Of a DNA stretch of 64,000 bases, positions 47,841-61,429 are shown piece by piece. This stretch comes from Aristolochia californica. Its lineage: Eukaryota; Streptophyta; Magnoliopsida; Piperales; Aristolochiaceae. Within the stretch, counting starts at the first letter, position 1; each line of letters opens with the position of its first letter. The position numbers and the translations under genes are program-made. The stretch is from contig JARWKL010000016.1 of assembly GCA_029961685.1 (NCBI GenBank), positions 20,838,157-20,902,156 on the forward strand, written 5' to 3'. Under the pieces are notes generated by a model that had not been told where the DNA came from, ran no database searches, and was given only the letters and a program-made list of their open reading frames with translations.

Positions 47841-48489
47841 GATTCTGATTAAGGTGGGCGTTCAGCTATTCTCCTTCACCAAAACCATACAAGGGGCGAA
47901 ATAAATTGCGCGAAAGGGTACTGTGGTAATTTAACAAACCGATAATCTACCAAGGAAGGTGGAGGATGGATCGTCAGTTACAGAAGGGATACTTTGTCGG
48001 CTGTCCAAGTGAAACTAGAAAAAAAAACTTCGGATATGCTCAGACAGACATAATTCCAGAAGAAGAAACTGATAAAAACAGCCAAAAAGCTTTGCCAAAA
48101 AAATTGACAATACCCAGCACTGATCGAAACTCCACTCTCCAGAAATTCATGAATTACTTCTTAAGCATTCGCAAATTTATTAATGCAAGAGTCCCTTGTT
48201 TCAACAAACAGTATTACAGTAATCAATGAGGATCGATTAATGTTTTCTCCTATTTATTAGTGAGAAGAAGAAATGAGCAATGATAGGAAGACAGCATAGA
48301 CACTGGCAAAGCGTTTGCGGAGACCAACATGGACATTTCCCCAAACGGGTGATATACACACTGTTAAGAGAGTCAAGAGTAGTATGAATCAAAGCAACAT
48401 ATCAAGCGATCCAACTTGCGGACGATAAGATCCATCTGTGTTCTAAGCCGTAATCTTCTTATCCAGAGATAAACAAACTCCAAAGTCCT

Positions 48490-48858
48490 TCAATACGCGT
48501 AAAGCTCCGCGAGTTCTTCAAACGATTCAGGTTCAGCAGAAGCTTCAGAATCGGCATTCTCGAGCATCCACAAGAGATGGTCGAAGAGGACCACTTCGCA
48601 CTTGACAGAGATGTCTGCGGCATTATGCTTGGACTTCTCGATCAAAGCGTTCAAGAGAGGGTGGTCCAGGAGCTTGGCGTTGATCATATAGCGCCTCCTC
48701 GAGCTGCCGACGAAGACAGCTTCTCTTTGCTCCTCCTCTGTCATCTCAACCCCAAAATCTTCCCTACTGGACTTGGACCTGAGACTACTATAAGAAGAGG
48801 ACCTCCCCAGTTTAGACAAACTCTTACACTTTTTCAGTAACGCATTCATCTTCTTCAT
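48490..48858 (-). CDS. SAUR-like auxin-responsive protein (SAUR76/78-like)
   Basis: A single exon of 122 residues starting at MKKMNALLKKCKSLSKLGRS. The frame is open for another 51 codons upstream, but this ATG is where the known family members begin. A serine-rich N-terminal part (SSSYSSLRSKSSRED) precedes the SAUR core: EAVFVGSSRRRYMINAKLLD, HPLLNALIEKS and CEVVLFDHLLWMLENAD, ending in ELAELYAY. SAUR proteins promote cell expansion by inhibiting PP2C.D phosphatases; the SAUR76-78 branch has been linked to ethylene receptor signalling. It has no intron, as usual. Confidence 0.92.
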   Translation of the reverse strand: MKKMNALLKKCKSLSKLGRSSSYSSLRSKSSREDFGVEMTEEEQREAVFVGSSRRRYMINAKLLDHPLLNALIEKSKHNAADISVKCEVVLFDHLLWMLENADSEASAEPESFEELAELYAY

Positions 48859-49479
48859 CTCTGGAACATTAAAGAGAGGGAGGAGAGAGGGAATCACTGA
48901 ATCACCATCCGAGCAATGCTTGATATATACAATCACACAGGTGCAAGATTTCACGGTGGGTGACCTATCATTGTTTCTCCATGCAAAAGGGCATGGGACC
49001 ATAGAAGCCAAACAATCTGGGTCCCATTCTTTGCTTTTTTACAGCCCGGAAACCGGAAAGACCAGAAGCAATTAATCTGTAATCAATGGCGGACGTGCAC
49101 ACAACGAGCGCTTGCAGCCGGCAAATTGCCAAGCTGTTGAAGGCAGGACATCAACCCCTCATGTGTTCATTGTACTGGAAGAATACGTCCAAATGGGCAT
49201 GGAGGGCCCTGAAACGATGAATCGGACTGGCTCAGCCACAATGTATGTGCACGTGCAGGGCCTTGTCGTCTTGCTGAACTAAACAGCTTCACGTGGGCCG
49301 TTGATGGGCATTTGTGGGTCATAACAGCCTCATCATTTGAGACAAGGCACCTGAGGGCGACCCAGTCCTACAGAATCTCCCACTGGCCGACTCGTACAAA
49401 ATACAGATGTGTACATGAGTCACTGATTTGACTCGTGACTCGAGTAAACTCATAAATTCAGCAAGTAGTCTCATGGCTG

Positions 49480-52400
49480 AATCCTATCTTGGGAAATAAT
49501 TGAAGACTCAACCAGAGTGATAACTCCAAAAGTTGCCTAACAGAGACAAGGGGCAGCATATCCCTGTTGATATCTACCTTCCTGTACCACGTAAGTCTTT
49601 CCCCTCCAATCTCAGCTGCAGTAAAACAAGTAGTCCATGTCAATCACAACTGGCTGTGACTGCTTAACATATATGGTTCATGAAGGTGGACATCCAACGA
49701 GGTAGTTGAGAGAGATTTTTCTCATTATTATATGTTAAGAAATGGTATAAGCAAACCCATTTCTCAGATTGTCAATGTTGCAGCTGGCCCTGACATATAT
49801 TTTTTACCTGGTTGGTGTGAATTGTAGGCATCTTGTTAGCCACACTTCCTCAAGAAAAGAGTTTGTGAGTGGTGGACTTGATTTACTAGTATAGTCTAAA
49901 GTGCAGTCCAGTAAATCTGGCAGTTATATCAATCCACCACCCAATGTCAATATAAATAAATGGGGCCATAACAACGGAAATATCCCAATGCTGCTGTTGC
50001 ATCTATCCTTTTATTAAGTTTTTTCAATACCAGTCAAGAGTAACAAACTTACTAGTCCTTTTTCCCTTGCAGTGGCCAGTGACCCAACCGCCACAAAATC
50101 ATCATATGACACCTGATTAGTTAAACAGATAATCAGACACCTTGGTTAAAGGAAGTGATCAGTTTCTGTAGTTACAGAAAACAAAAAAGAGTTCATGATA
50201 TGTTTTAGATTTTACATAAAACAAACTTAAGACTTACCTGCTCTACATATCCATATATGTAGTTCTGCCTATTCCTAAGTCAACAAGTTTATTCTTTTTT
50301 ATTTTTTAAGGCTTCTTTTTATGGATGCTAGAAAGACAAAACTATGGAATATGTGAATGACTTTCTTACAGTTTCAGCTCGAATGAAGCTTCTTTCAAAA
50401 TCAGAATGAGTTGTTCCAGCAGCTTGTGGTACCATCATTCCTGAATGATGAAAGCATAAACTTTCATATAACATTCTATCCACATCATTCAATCTAGGGT
50501 TTTACTGATTAATTAAGCTAACCTGCAATCACGAATAGTCCATGCTTTGGTTTCCTGTAATTAATTTGAGAAGGTAACAGTTTTAGCCAACAGAAAGAAA
50601 GAAAGTGACAGCACAAAAACAGATGTTTTATTTGAATATAAATGTTACCTTCTCTCCTGATGTAAAGTAAGTTCACAAGCCTAATAGTTGATAAGTTGCC
50701 CTAATAAGGCTCCCCAGTCCACTATCACTGACCCCATGAGATTTCAAATACTCATTTCTTTCTTCTGGTGAAAGTTCAGTCAGTTCCGACTCGACCTGTC
50801 ATGCCATAAATCTTAATCATCAATAGCACAATGCCTTGCCTCATTTAGTTTATACAAAACAAGTAGATTAAAAATAGGACTAGAGCAAAAAGCATGTACC
50901 AATGCTTTCTATTATTTTTTATTTTTTTTATTGTTATAAAAGCATGTAGTAAGGCTACAATGAGATTACCCACTGGTGCTTAAATTAAGCACCTTACTTG
51001 TGCAGATACTGTTACAAGCCCTGATTGCAGCTCTGATGCAAGTTCTCCCACTTGCTTTACATGTGGATTATCCCCAGGTTGAACAAGATCAGACTCAGCA
51101 ACATTAGCCACGTATATGAGAGGTTTTATTGTTAGTAATCAAAGATGTTGAACTGCCTTCTTTTCATAATCTGTTAAAGAAACCAAACGTGCTGGTTTTC
51201 CTTCCAAAAGTGCCTGTTGGATTCTTTCCGGAGATGATTTCTCAGCTTCCTCCTGAGATAAGCAGTTGCAGTTAAGACAGCTGGACTCATTTGGGTAATA
51301 ACTACACATTGTCTGTCATGAAAGCTGAAATTGTACCTTGACTTTTGACATGGACTCTTTTGCTTTGCCCTTTTTGAGTTTATCCATTCTCTTCTCTATC
51401 AGAAATTCTTGAAAACATCCTAATCCTATCAGTTTCATTTCATTCAGGGTTTAATTCGTGATTGTGAAAGCATGGTTCACCGCAGAAGGTTTTCTACAAT
51501 TACATCATACAACTTGGTCCCATCCAACTTCTACTCAATGTTTGGTTATATTTATCCGTGCATAGAAAATACTTTAACCAAAAGTGAGATCTAAACTATT
51601 TGTATAAAACAAGCTCTAACTTTCATACCTGGTCAAGATCTGAGAATTTTGGATTGACTTTTCCATTCACATGAACAGTATCATCATCTTCACAGCAGAG
51701 CACAGCCTAGAGATTATTAAAAGAATAGAGAAATATTTAATCACTGGTCAGTTTATTAATGTCATAATGTTTACTCCAATTTTAGGACCACAACAGACCT
51801 AGTTGGAAAATGTCCACAAGGTTTGACAAAAATAAAAATAAAAAAATCAACAGTTTGGAGTTTACATTTGCATATAAAAGGAAGCATACACCTGAAGTAT
51901 AGAGTCCATTCTATGAATATGTGACAGGAACTTATTTCCCAGACCATATTCAAAGAATAAGAAACTTTTGAACATCTGCACATAGCAATAAGCACAAAAC
52001 CATCATACATAATGTACACAATATATTGCAGTCAGCACCAGCTAATGCTCTTGAGGGTTGCACATAGCAGTAAAAAAATGGAAAAGTAAAAAAGGAATAG
52101 CGCTTAAAATTTCTCCACAGAAAAAAGAAACTTCAATGCTATTTGATGCCGAGGTCAAAGCATGGTACATACCTCCACTTGGCTGGCCCCTTTTACCAAT
52201 CCTGCAATGTCCACAAATTCAATAGAAGTTGCAACTACTCGTTGAGATTTGCTGAGTTTTCCAAGCACATCCAAACATGGGTCTGGAACTCCAACAATGC
52301 CAACATTGGGCTCTATTGTACAGAAAGGAAAATTAGCAGTCTGGGCTTTTCCACTCTCTACCTAAAAACAGTTTAGTCAAAGTTGCTCCAAAGCCAAGAA

Positions 52401-52909
52401 TAGCTCAGTCACAGCTCAAGTAATAGAATAAATGTACACAGGGTTAGAATTTAAATCCCTTCCAGAAGAATGATAAGATAATGGAAGCAGAAGAAAACAG
52501 ACACACATATACTGGGAGATATAGGGGAAACAGTGAAGCAGCTAATAACTAGATACGATGACCTTTACAGTCAACACAATTTGTTTTCCCTGCAAAATTT
52601 TCTATGAAGATGGCTGAAGTTTAACAAATGATACGTGTACCTCTAGGCCTACAACAAGTGGCCATACGCAACTCCAAACTCCAATTCCGACGAACTAAAC
52701 GAGCACATAACAAACTCCAGTAAATTATAGCATAGCAAAGTCGCATGATTCCAGTTACATTGAACTGAACAGAGAAATGGGCTTACAACAGCTTTGAAGA
52801 GAGTAGACTTCCCCACGTTAGGAAGACCAACGATGCCTGCTCTCAAGCTCATGTTAATAGTCGAAGAAGCCGACAAAATCCGCGTTCGGGTCATTAAAGG
52901 TTGGGCCAT
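49480..52909 (-). pseudogene. Unprocessed YchF/OLA1-type GTPase pseudogene (organellar At1g56050-like)
   Basis: Exons of a YchF-family GTPase can be followed in order: 52787-52909 (MSLRAGIVGLPNVGKSTLFK, the P-loop), 52173-52361 ([30 protein letters not shown]), then GNKFLSHI near 51930, VHVNGKVNPK near 51670, and LKKGKAKES near 51370. PLIYVANVAESDL lies near 51110, a segment ending SLIRATYQLLGL near 50690, and VPQAAGTTHSDFERSF near 50420. SYDDFVAVGSLATAREKG is near 50090 and a terminal GKD-VVQE-like piece near 49590. Lesions: a TGA in QHL*LLT, a TGA where the family has Arg in GLRTYF, two acceptors reading TG or AT instead of AG, loss of about a dozen residues before SDLDQ, a frame change after AWTIR, and an extra T in the last exon. 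Introns are retained, so it arose by DNA duplication. Confidence 0.8.
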
Positions 52910-54918
52910 TGAAGGGGCAGATTTCTTAAGAACGAGGTTTTAAGCTGAGAGGCGATTTGCGCCATGCCTGTACAGCTCTGTTTCTGAGCTCGCGAGCGGC
53001 GTCCGCTGACACAAGGACGTATGACATACAATAACACCAAGGCTTCATAGAGTTGCCTCTTCAACCACATGTAGCTTCTCTCTCAAAAGGCTCAACATAG
53101 TTTGTAAGGATTACTTGGTTACTATTTAGACCCACATTAATAGTGAAATATTTGTTTCCTTGCATTTTCAAAGTTTTGCCTTGATACTCTCTATGTTTGG
53201 AAAAAAAAATAGTACTCACATTCACATCTACTTAGTCATGAAGATATGTGGTGATTACTTGGGGATGGACCATTGTCATAACGTGTCCCAGGCATATCAA
53301 CTTTAGAAACTTGTAGCGACCAAAGCATCCATCCAGCTACACTAGTGTCGGTTCCCAGGTGACCAATTCATTTTCTGGGTCATGCACAGAATTCCTACAG
53401 GTCCTTTGACTGCTAAGCTCACTCTCTTTTGCCTTCACCTTGAGATCAATCTAGAGGAAAGGAATCAACGGGTTTCTTGTATTTCTCTATCCAATATGAT
53501 ACAAAAGCTTCCTATGAATGGAAGCTCTATAAAATGTCATCTATTTAGGGAGATCAATAAAAGAGGTCTAAGTAAAATGATAGAGCTTGTCTAAAAGAAC
53601 ACCGTTAATAGTGGAGTCAGACTTGCCCCTTCTATTTGAAGTGAGTCCGTTTCGACCCGCTTTGAGTCTAGTTCTAGGCTTAGGTTTAAAACTCGGCTCA
53701 GGTCTCCATCTTGGGGGTCTATTTACGTATCGAGGCATCCATAGCGGAAGAGTTTGTCGATTTCAGCTATTTTGTAAAATGAATTTCTCCTTGACTAAAA
53801 AAAAAAAAGCTTATTATCCTAAAAACACGTATGTTTCATAGGCCAATAGATAGAAACTTGCGAGCCTTAAATTATTTATCGCGTATAGGAAACGTTTGGT
53901 CTTTTTCCAAAATGGTGTTATGAACCCTAGAGTCTTCTAAGAAATGTTACTAATAGATTTAGAATTAAAAAAATCTTGTGTTTATCACTTTGGGAAAATA
54001 TCTAATTTCAGTTAGTCATTTTGAGATGGAACTAAACCCAACTTTAATATAGCGTGAAAATAGGTCTTACTTATAGAGATGATAAGGAAGGTTCATACGC
54101 GAAGGAGAGCGATAACCATAGTCTCAAAATAAATTTTTAATTGAAAAGTTCTTCTACTTATTACTTTGGAAGAATTCTTCTTAAACATTTGTTAGTCATT
54201 TTGAATCAACCACACTAATTTTAGCAGGATTGGTGTTAATGTTCCATATAATAAAACAACCGAAGACATCTGAGAAGAATTTCTAGTCGTCTATCTTTGC
54301 CATGATGGGAATTGTGTGGTTTACCACTAAGAAACTGTGTCTTTGATGCATTTCATGTGGTCACTTCCTTCAGTGGTTAATATTTGGTGGTTCCATTCCA
54401 TTAAAAAGCTGTGACTGTGATTCATGTAAAGAAAAGTCCAGAACCAAGGCACCTGGTTGGTTCTGCAGTCACAATCCACGATGCCACAAGAAAGCTCAAT
54501 CCCTGTCCGAGGAGTGGAGTGAGAGGAGGAACCCAGTGATGGTGATGCCAGAAACATGATATGTCACCTGTTCAAGAGAATGTGATTGAAGAATCGAGTA
54601 ACAGTGGCAAATGGCGTTGTGACACCTTCTCTTAGTGGCTGTACTAGATAACCTAATGGTCTGCAACAATCAACATTATCAATTATGACTGTTTTCTCTG
54701 GTATCTTTCAAGAAGGACCACCATGAGCTTGGTCCCCAAGTCTGTGCATCACTTTCAAAGGACACCCACTTTGCTGTTCTTGTCTTTGAGCTGTTTAGCA
54801 TTTCAATGGACAATTTGACACTGTAAAACTTCTTCTCTGGGACAAAACTTCAAGCACGTGGTGTAAACACAAAACAATCTGAGATGGAGCTTTCAGTGCT
54901 TCCATTCATTAAAACATA
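52910..54918. other. Intergenic, no gene recognised
   Basis: Short frames only. Between about 53930 and 54230 two segments resemble each other in the same orientation (TTATCACTTTGG...GTTAGTCATTTTGA and TTATTACTTTGG...GTTAGTCATTTTGA, about 173 bp apart), a very degenerate duplication. Nothing else was recognised. Confidence 0.4.
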
Positions 54919-55037
54919 ATGGCTACAGTCTGCTCCATAACTTGGATGCCTGCAACTGGCTTCAAACCTTTGATGGTTTATTCTCCATCAAATCGAAAAC
55001 TTTCGGCGAGAAGAGAAAAGAGCAACAGGAGTAGTTT
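54919..55037 (+). CDS. Possible first exon or relic of a plastid-targeted protein (unrecognised)
   Basis: A frame opens with MATVCSITWMPATGFKPLMV and continues with a Ser/Arg-rich stretch (YSPSNRKLSARREKSNRSS) before entering T-rich, low-complexity sequence. The composition resembles a chloroplast transit peptide: Ser, Thr and Arg are common and there are few acids. No second exon could be joined with confidence. It may be the 5' exon of a real gene, or a gene fragment left by truncation. No function is proposed. Confidence 0.2.
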
Positions 55038-56776
55038 ATTTTTTATTTTTTATTTTTTGTCTCACCAAAGTGGAGGAATTTGCGAAAGACGGAAGTGCGT
55101 AATTTTGCTACAGGCGCAGGCCTTCTTTTGAGCAAAAAGGTTGTCAGTATTTTTCAAAATTCAAAGTTCAAATGTTTCTTCCACCGGAAACGATCAATCA
55201 AATACAAGATCCCATTATGTTACTCTGGAAGCAACGAGAGGTCATTATTTTGCTATTATTTGCTTCAAATGTGGGAAATACAACCGTCTTCATCAATCCA
55301 ATCTACACAATGATACAGATACCCCTGTGAGAGGAAATTTACTCTTTCTAGATGATAAGAAGAATCCAAAAAAATTGAACAGCAGAATTGAAGAAGAGAA
55401 GAGACATTTACAGCATATGCAAAGCAAGAGAAAATGGAAAAGGAAGAAGATGATGATAGAAGAATAACTTACCATAATAAGAACACAGAATATGAGTTGA
55501 ACAAAAGCAAGTATGTGCCCACAATTGTTCCATAGTTGCGTTTTATTCCCTGTAGCTGTTATCAGTAAAAAAAAAGTAAAAAATCAACTCAATGAATCAT
55601 AATGGCCAGTAGTGCATTTGATCTAACAGTTCAACTATCATGAGGTTGAAAGCCAACAGGATCAAAGCTTTTCTTATTAGAGTTTCTGGCCGGCAAACCT
55701 GGATTGGTTATCTGATATTACTAGATGACATTTGAAAACAGGTAGAGACCATACTTAAACCTGGTTAAGAGAATCCCCATGCAGAATATGGTACCAAAAA
55801 TAAGCTGGTTTTTTCCTTCATCTCCTGGCCTGGAAGACCCACACTCCCCTTTCAGTTCTAAAACAGTGTTTATTAAGTGTTTAAGAAACTTAGTTTACTT
55901 CAAAATAATGTTCACTTTGTTATAGAGTGCATGCATGCAAGGCGTTAGACGTACAGAAAGTATTAGCCAGAAGATCCTCTCGAGACAATTGTTTTCCCAT
56001 ATAATGCTTCCGTATCGGCCAAAGCAATGGTTTCAGTGATTTGCTTTCCCAAGATTGCTTGCACATAAACGAGCAGAGATCACTCGCAAGTGAAACCTCC
56101 TTTCAAACATGCGGCTGTGAAACTCAAACCGAAAGCATTGAAGAAATAAATTGCCTTTAAGTAACTGCACGAACACAACTCTTAAATGGCTAACTACAAG
56201 AATACTCATAGATTATGCTTGAGGAACTGTCAGGGAGAATGGAGAAATGAACGTAAATCAGATATAAACTTGAATTATAGTGTCAAGTTATTATTCTCAG
56301 GAACAATCTTCAATAAGTTATACACTGGAATTTAAAGTTTAAACCTCCAATCTGTGACATGTTGGAGGAAAAAGGGGTCAACAAACAGAAAGCTGAGGAA
56401 CCCAAACGCTTGTTTTCTCTCTCCCAGCACTGGTAAGTTGGTTTTGAACAGGAAATCAAAGATATTACAGGAATAAGTCAAAAGCTCTTTTTCTTTTGCC
56501 TTTCTCCTTCCTTCTACCCCACAGTTTCCTATCTTCTTTATAGAAATCGCATATGGCAAAAGGGAGTTGAATTATTTTTCCCACTTGGAAAGACAAGAGA
56601 AAGTGGAAAAGCCCTTCTCACATATCAACTCCTTGGCTTGACTTTTCTGTCATATCTTGCGAGATGTACTTGTTATTACTGTTGAATGCTTCTGTTCCTA
56701 AGCTTTCTGTCCCATCCTCCAATATTCCAAAGAATGTGGGTCTGCTGGGTCTTAGCTCCCAATCAGCCAACACCAT

Positions 56777-56825
<49 letters not shown>

Positions 56826-57048
56826 CTCTCTCTCTCGCTCTCTCTCTATCTAATCTGCAGACTGTTCTGGTGAATAACAGGAAAAGAAAAAAGAAAAAAG
56901 AAAAAAAAAGTAAAATGATCATCTCTCCCCACTTAATCTCAAACTAGAAAAGAAGGTTTATAACCAGACCCTGAATGAAGAAACTGCACCATCAAGAAAC
57001 AAAGCACGATTAATTGTTTTAAATGGTGTTTAGTACTCCAAGGTCTTG
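55038..57048. other. Intergenic with a long CT microsatellite
   Basis: A CT repeat with a few TCG interruptions spans about 56781-56848. Overlapping short frames at 55080-55467 show no known domain. The right edge is probably the 3' UTR of the WRKY gene. Confidence 0.5.
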
Positions 57049-59351
57049 CTATAAACCCTTCCTAGTTTCTCCTCCAAACGAGTTTCCTGGCCAATCAAAA
57101 AGGCTGAATGGATCCAATGCTTCCTTGTTTTCTGCATCTTCGTCAGATTTCTCCCCTCCAAATCCTTGTGAGAATATGAGGTTTAATGGGTCAGGATCTA
57201 ATTCCCCCAACCCAGCGAAAAGATCGTCAGGTTGGTGGGAATCAGGCAGAGGAATCGGTCTGTAACTGGGGTGGAGGCCTTGTTGATGGGTTGGATCGAA
57301 GATGTGCTCTTCCATCTTTGTAGTTGGCTTATCAGTCTCACCCATTTCTTCCTTAACCGTGCTGGGATTCATTGACCCACCAGCCGTGACTGCAGAAGTG
57401 TTGTTGTTCTGGTTCTCCTTGTGTTCTTCCTTCATGTTTGTGGGTTTCGGTGTGCTAGTTGAAGTTGGATTCTTGGAAGCTGCATTGCTTTTGGCCGGCT
57501 GGGATCGTGTGGAACCCGCGAGTGCGTTTCTCTGTGTCGGCCATGGATGGTTGTGCTCAGAAGTGTATGTGATGACTAGCATGTTTGGATCAGTTCGGCT
57601 CCGCTCAACTTGTTTTCTTGCAGAGCAGCCTTTGGAGCTACTGCATCTGTAGTAACCTCTGTATTAAAAGGAAAAACCATGTTACCAGTCGAGTTAAAAT
57701 CAAGATCATATTTCAAGATCTCATGTGAACGAGATGATTTGAAAGAAAGAGAATTTTTTTTTCTCTGTTGTTTTTATTCAGAACGATGATCTTTGTTTTC
57801 CTTCTCTTCTGAAAGAAAATGCTTTATTTAATGCTCAAACTAGTCAGCAGAATCAAAGGGAGAAAGAAAAAATGCTTCTAGTAGTGCTTCTCTTACGAAA
57901 TCTATAGTACTGCTTAGTGGAGATCTCATTTGTTCTTGTTTCAGTGAAACGAAATACAAGAAGAAGTGAAATCACCTTGGATACGGAGAACCCTTTATTG
58001 GTTTCTGCCCATACTTTCGCCATGCCCAAAGATCAGAAGGAACAATTTCCCCACTTGGCCTACTGTTTGCAGCTGCAGGCGCCGGAATGCAGACCACCTT
58101 CTTTGCCTGGCTCTTTCTGAATTGACAAAAGCAAAATTGTTTTGATAAACTGTATTTCTTTTGCATTCCAAGTGACCAAAACACTCAGAAGTGGTGGAAG
58201 CACTGTGTCGACATCAATTTTCAAAATTGTTAAGAAGAACAGTCGTGTATGGCCAGTATTTTCCCTATCTTTCTCTATTTTTGGGTTTCCTGCTAATTGT
58301 TTTTTATGGTGGAAAAGATCCCGTGGTTAGGCTACAGTCGGCGGAAAAGCCAAAGGGTCATCTCTTGAGCAACAGCACGCTACAGAAATGAAGGAATTGG
58401 ATTCTTTCTGGTGAGTTAGGCAAAAACAAGTTTCAGATGACTACATGAAAGCTAAATATGCCCCTTTTCATCCAGGTTAAGACCCCTGAAAACCAAGTCT
58501 ATGATTGCAGTACTCAAAGAAGAAGCTCCATGAGAGTTTCTCATAACTATTCTCATCTACTCCTTGACACAGACTCGACCTTTGCAAAATTTCACAGAAC
58601 TCCTTGCCCTGAGATTTCCGCCATGAATTCCGGCAAACCCGATCAATGTTATAGGCAAAACATGCCATTATGGTTGCTTATCTATTTTGGGCATTGATGA
58701 ATTCATGAGATTAATATTGAAGCTTATTAAGCTAGGATAGAGGGTGTTGTATAAAATCAATGCACAGTACATAGAGGGGAAGATGATCAGAAGTAGATCG
58801 AAGGCCTGCGACTTAATTAATACTTACCTCCGTTTGATCCCGGGATTCCGAGGGGATGAAATCTGAACTCCTCCATTATCTACTGAACATCCTAAGGAGC
58901 TAGTGGCGACTGAACCGCCCCTCGGAGAGGCTGCCACGGGCGAGGGAGAATTACTGCTGGGAGAAATGGCAATCTTCGGGTTTGGGGAGATCTGAAGCAT
59001 TCTAGAGAAGATATTAGAAGGCCTCTTCATATCTCCACCCAAAATCGTCTGAGCGAGAAAATTACCCTCAGCAACACTCTCTTCTTCCTCCATGTTCATC
59101 TTGACCAGACCTGCGGGGTTGGAACTGTTGAAGAAGACGGAACCCGCCAAGTCCAATTCGTGTAGCAAAGGATTTCTCATGCTAGAGAAAGGATCGCCGA
59201 AATCTTCAACTGGGTCTTCCATCCCGGACGGCAGGTTGGTGGCTTCTGAAGGAAATTGCCAATCGGAGATGGGGTTGTTAGATGCAACGCTGTTGGCTCC
59301 GCCGCCGCTGGCTCGAACTATATCTGCGAGATCCCCTTGATCATTCTCCAT
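57049..59351 (-). CDS. WRKY transcription factor, group IIe (WRKY14/35-like)
   Basis: Three exons (58828-59351, 57976-58116, 57049-57658) join in frame to 424 residues. The N-terminus [17 protein letters not shown] is typical of this branch. Exon 2 carries the basic [14 protein letters not shown] stretch and the DNA-binding WRKYGQK heptad. The intron after SPYPR sits at the position conserved in group II WRKY genes. Exon 3 opens with [19 protein letters not shown], and the zinc ligands are C-X5-C and H-X1-H (EHNHPWP). The C-terminal tail is acidic, with a [19 protein letters not shown] segment that may serve in activation. Group IIe factors bind the W-box TTGAC(C/T) in the nucleus. The start was set at the ATG of MENDQGD; an in-frame ATG eight codons upstream is not favoured. 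No lesions. Confidence 0.94.
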
Positions 59352-61390
59352 TCTCTGCCAGAAGAAACTGCACATTCCTCAACCTAAAAATCTACAAAGA
59401 CCAGTAACAGGAGAACACTTCTGATCTCCAGCAGACTGATCACACGCCGAGGAAGCAATTAAACCATGCATTTCATATACGAGTTTTATACATGATTGAG
59501 GGACAGAAAGTGTTTTCGTGGGAGATGGGACTTGTTTCAAAAGGAAGGAGAGAGAAAGAGAGTGGGAGTTGAAACTCGACGCAAATCCTCGTTTTCAAAA
59601 CAAACAAAGGCAGCAGCAGTTTTTCTAGACTCCCTATTTTAGAGGGAGAAGGAGAGACAGAGAAGAAAACGTTTTATTTCTCATTTTGATCAGCTTCAAA
59701 CGCTGACTTTTCATTAACAGTTCTTCCCCATACGCAACAAGAGAAAGAAAGAGGGGCGCATGGAGATGGTTTATTAAATCATATCAACCAAACGGAGTCA
59801 AAATCTCTGCTACCCGTTCTTTTTTTTTTCTTTTCTTCTCAATTGAGGAATCTCTCTCTCTCTCTCTCTCTCTCTCGCGCTGTATTTCGTAGAGATTAGT
59901 GAAGACCTTTCCGAAGGTCCATTTTTAAATGCTGTCGAGGAAAAAAAAAAGATAAAAAGGCGGCAAGTAGCCGCATTTCTCGGCCAGCGTTTCGATACCA
60001 GTCCCCTTTTAAAAAATTCCTGCACAGTCTAATCTTTTTAAAATCATTTCCATTTTGCTGAAAATAAAACTGGCAAGTTACCGTTACGATTAAAATATTT
60101 CCACTCGAGACATATTCCCATCCTTTAATTTCGTTTTCCTTCTCTGGCAACTCTGAAACTACCATATAAAAAACAAGAATTCTCCATTAATCTCCTTCGA
60201 TCTTTCCTCCATTAACGGTCAGAATGAATCTACAGAGTTGCGCAACTTCAATATTAATAGCAAACTATTTATGAATTCAACAAATTGTATAAGCTGCAAG
60301 TGAAGGTCCTTCATGGAGGAAAGCCGGCATGACAAGTTTTATTTTTTCTTTTCTTCTCTAATTGAGAGCTTCAATTTTTCTGGATTGAAGCAGGAGAGAG
60401 ATAAGAACAAGGACACGGGCTATGATTTGCTTGAAAGACTAAAAAAGTCAACTCCCAGATTGACTTTGTAAGGAGTCGGCGGTTCTTTTCGTGGTTTCCA
60501 CATTCTAGTTATGCACAACAAGTAAGATTTACAGTAATTTTATTCCTAATGTGCCCCTTGCTACATGTTGTAGTGGTGTCACCCTTTGGTGGGTCCCTTT
60601 GAAATTCTTGCAACCATATCACCATATCATTGGTGTTCAAACTCTAGGGTAATTCTGATAATTGATGTCAATCATATTATACCACAATTTTAGTATTAAT
60701 TAATCTCTAAACTAAGGGACCTACGAATATTCGATCCCAAATGTTCCGGTCGACAAAAAGATCTGGACCATTGATTGAAACACCCTACCGACAAATCTGC
60801 GGTCGACTGAGACACAGGATGAACTGTCTAAAACATTGTATCACACTAATCCATTGGTGTTGAACATGAAGCATTTAGAATTCTAATAAAATGGGTCTTG
60901 TTGTCCTTTGGGAAGGTTTAACAAGCAGGGGCTATTATATGATTTTTGAAGAAAGGTGTTGTGGGGATGAAAGGTTTTGATGTGGGGGTGGTCCAAGTCC
61001 AAACATGAGGTGTTAATTCATTTAAATTAAAGAGATGGGGAGGTTTTTTTAATGGTGGTGATGTATGGGTGTTGGTGTGAAGGAAGGAGAGGTTGTCTTT
61101 AGTTTAGTATTTTGAGGGATTGAAGTATTCAATAGGCCAATGATCAGAGTCGGAATCACCGACCATCCTCCCTTGCTTGATGGGACCTTTACAGAATCTC
61201 CCTAGCCTGGCCTGAGAGGCCAATCTCTCTTTCTTTCTCTCTCTCTCTCTCATCCCTCTCCTTAATGTCTCACCACTCGGAGGGGTTGTTTCTGGACTGG
61301 AATGCTTACAAAGACCTAGGGTGGCAACGCTTCCCTTCATTTTCATCCATACACGCCTTACCACTTTGCTGCTTTTCAAGGTTCATGATG

Positions 61391-61429
<39 letters not shown>

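Noticed and set aside
47966..48229. Plus-strand frame of 87 codons upstream of the SDR gene
   Set aside because: No recognisable domain or targeting signal, and it lies between two minus-strand genes in probable SDR promoter and SAUR downstream sequence.
48859..49011. N-terminal extension of 51 codons on the SAUR protein
   Set aside because: SAUR relatives begin at the internal MKKMNALLKK; the extension is unlike the family and is probably 5' UTR that happens to be open.
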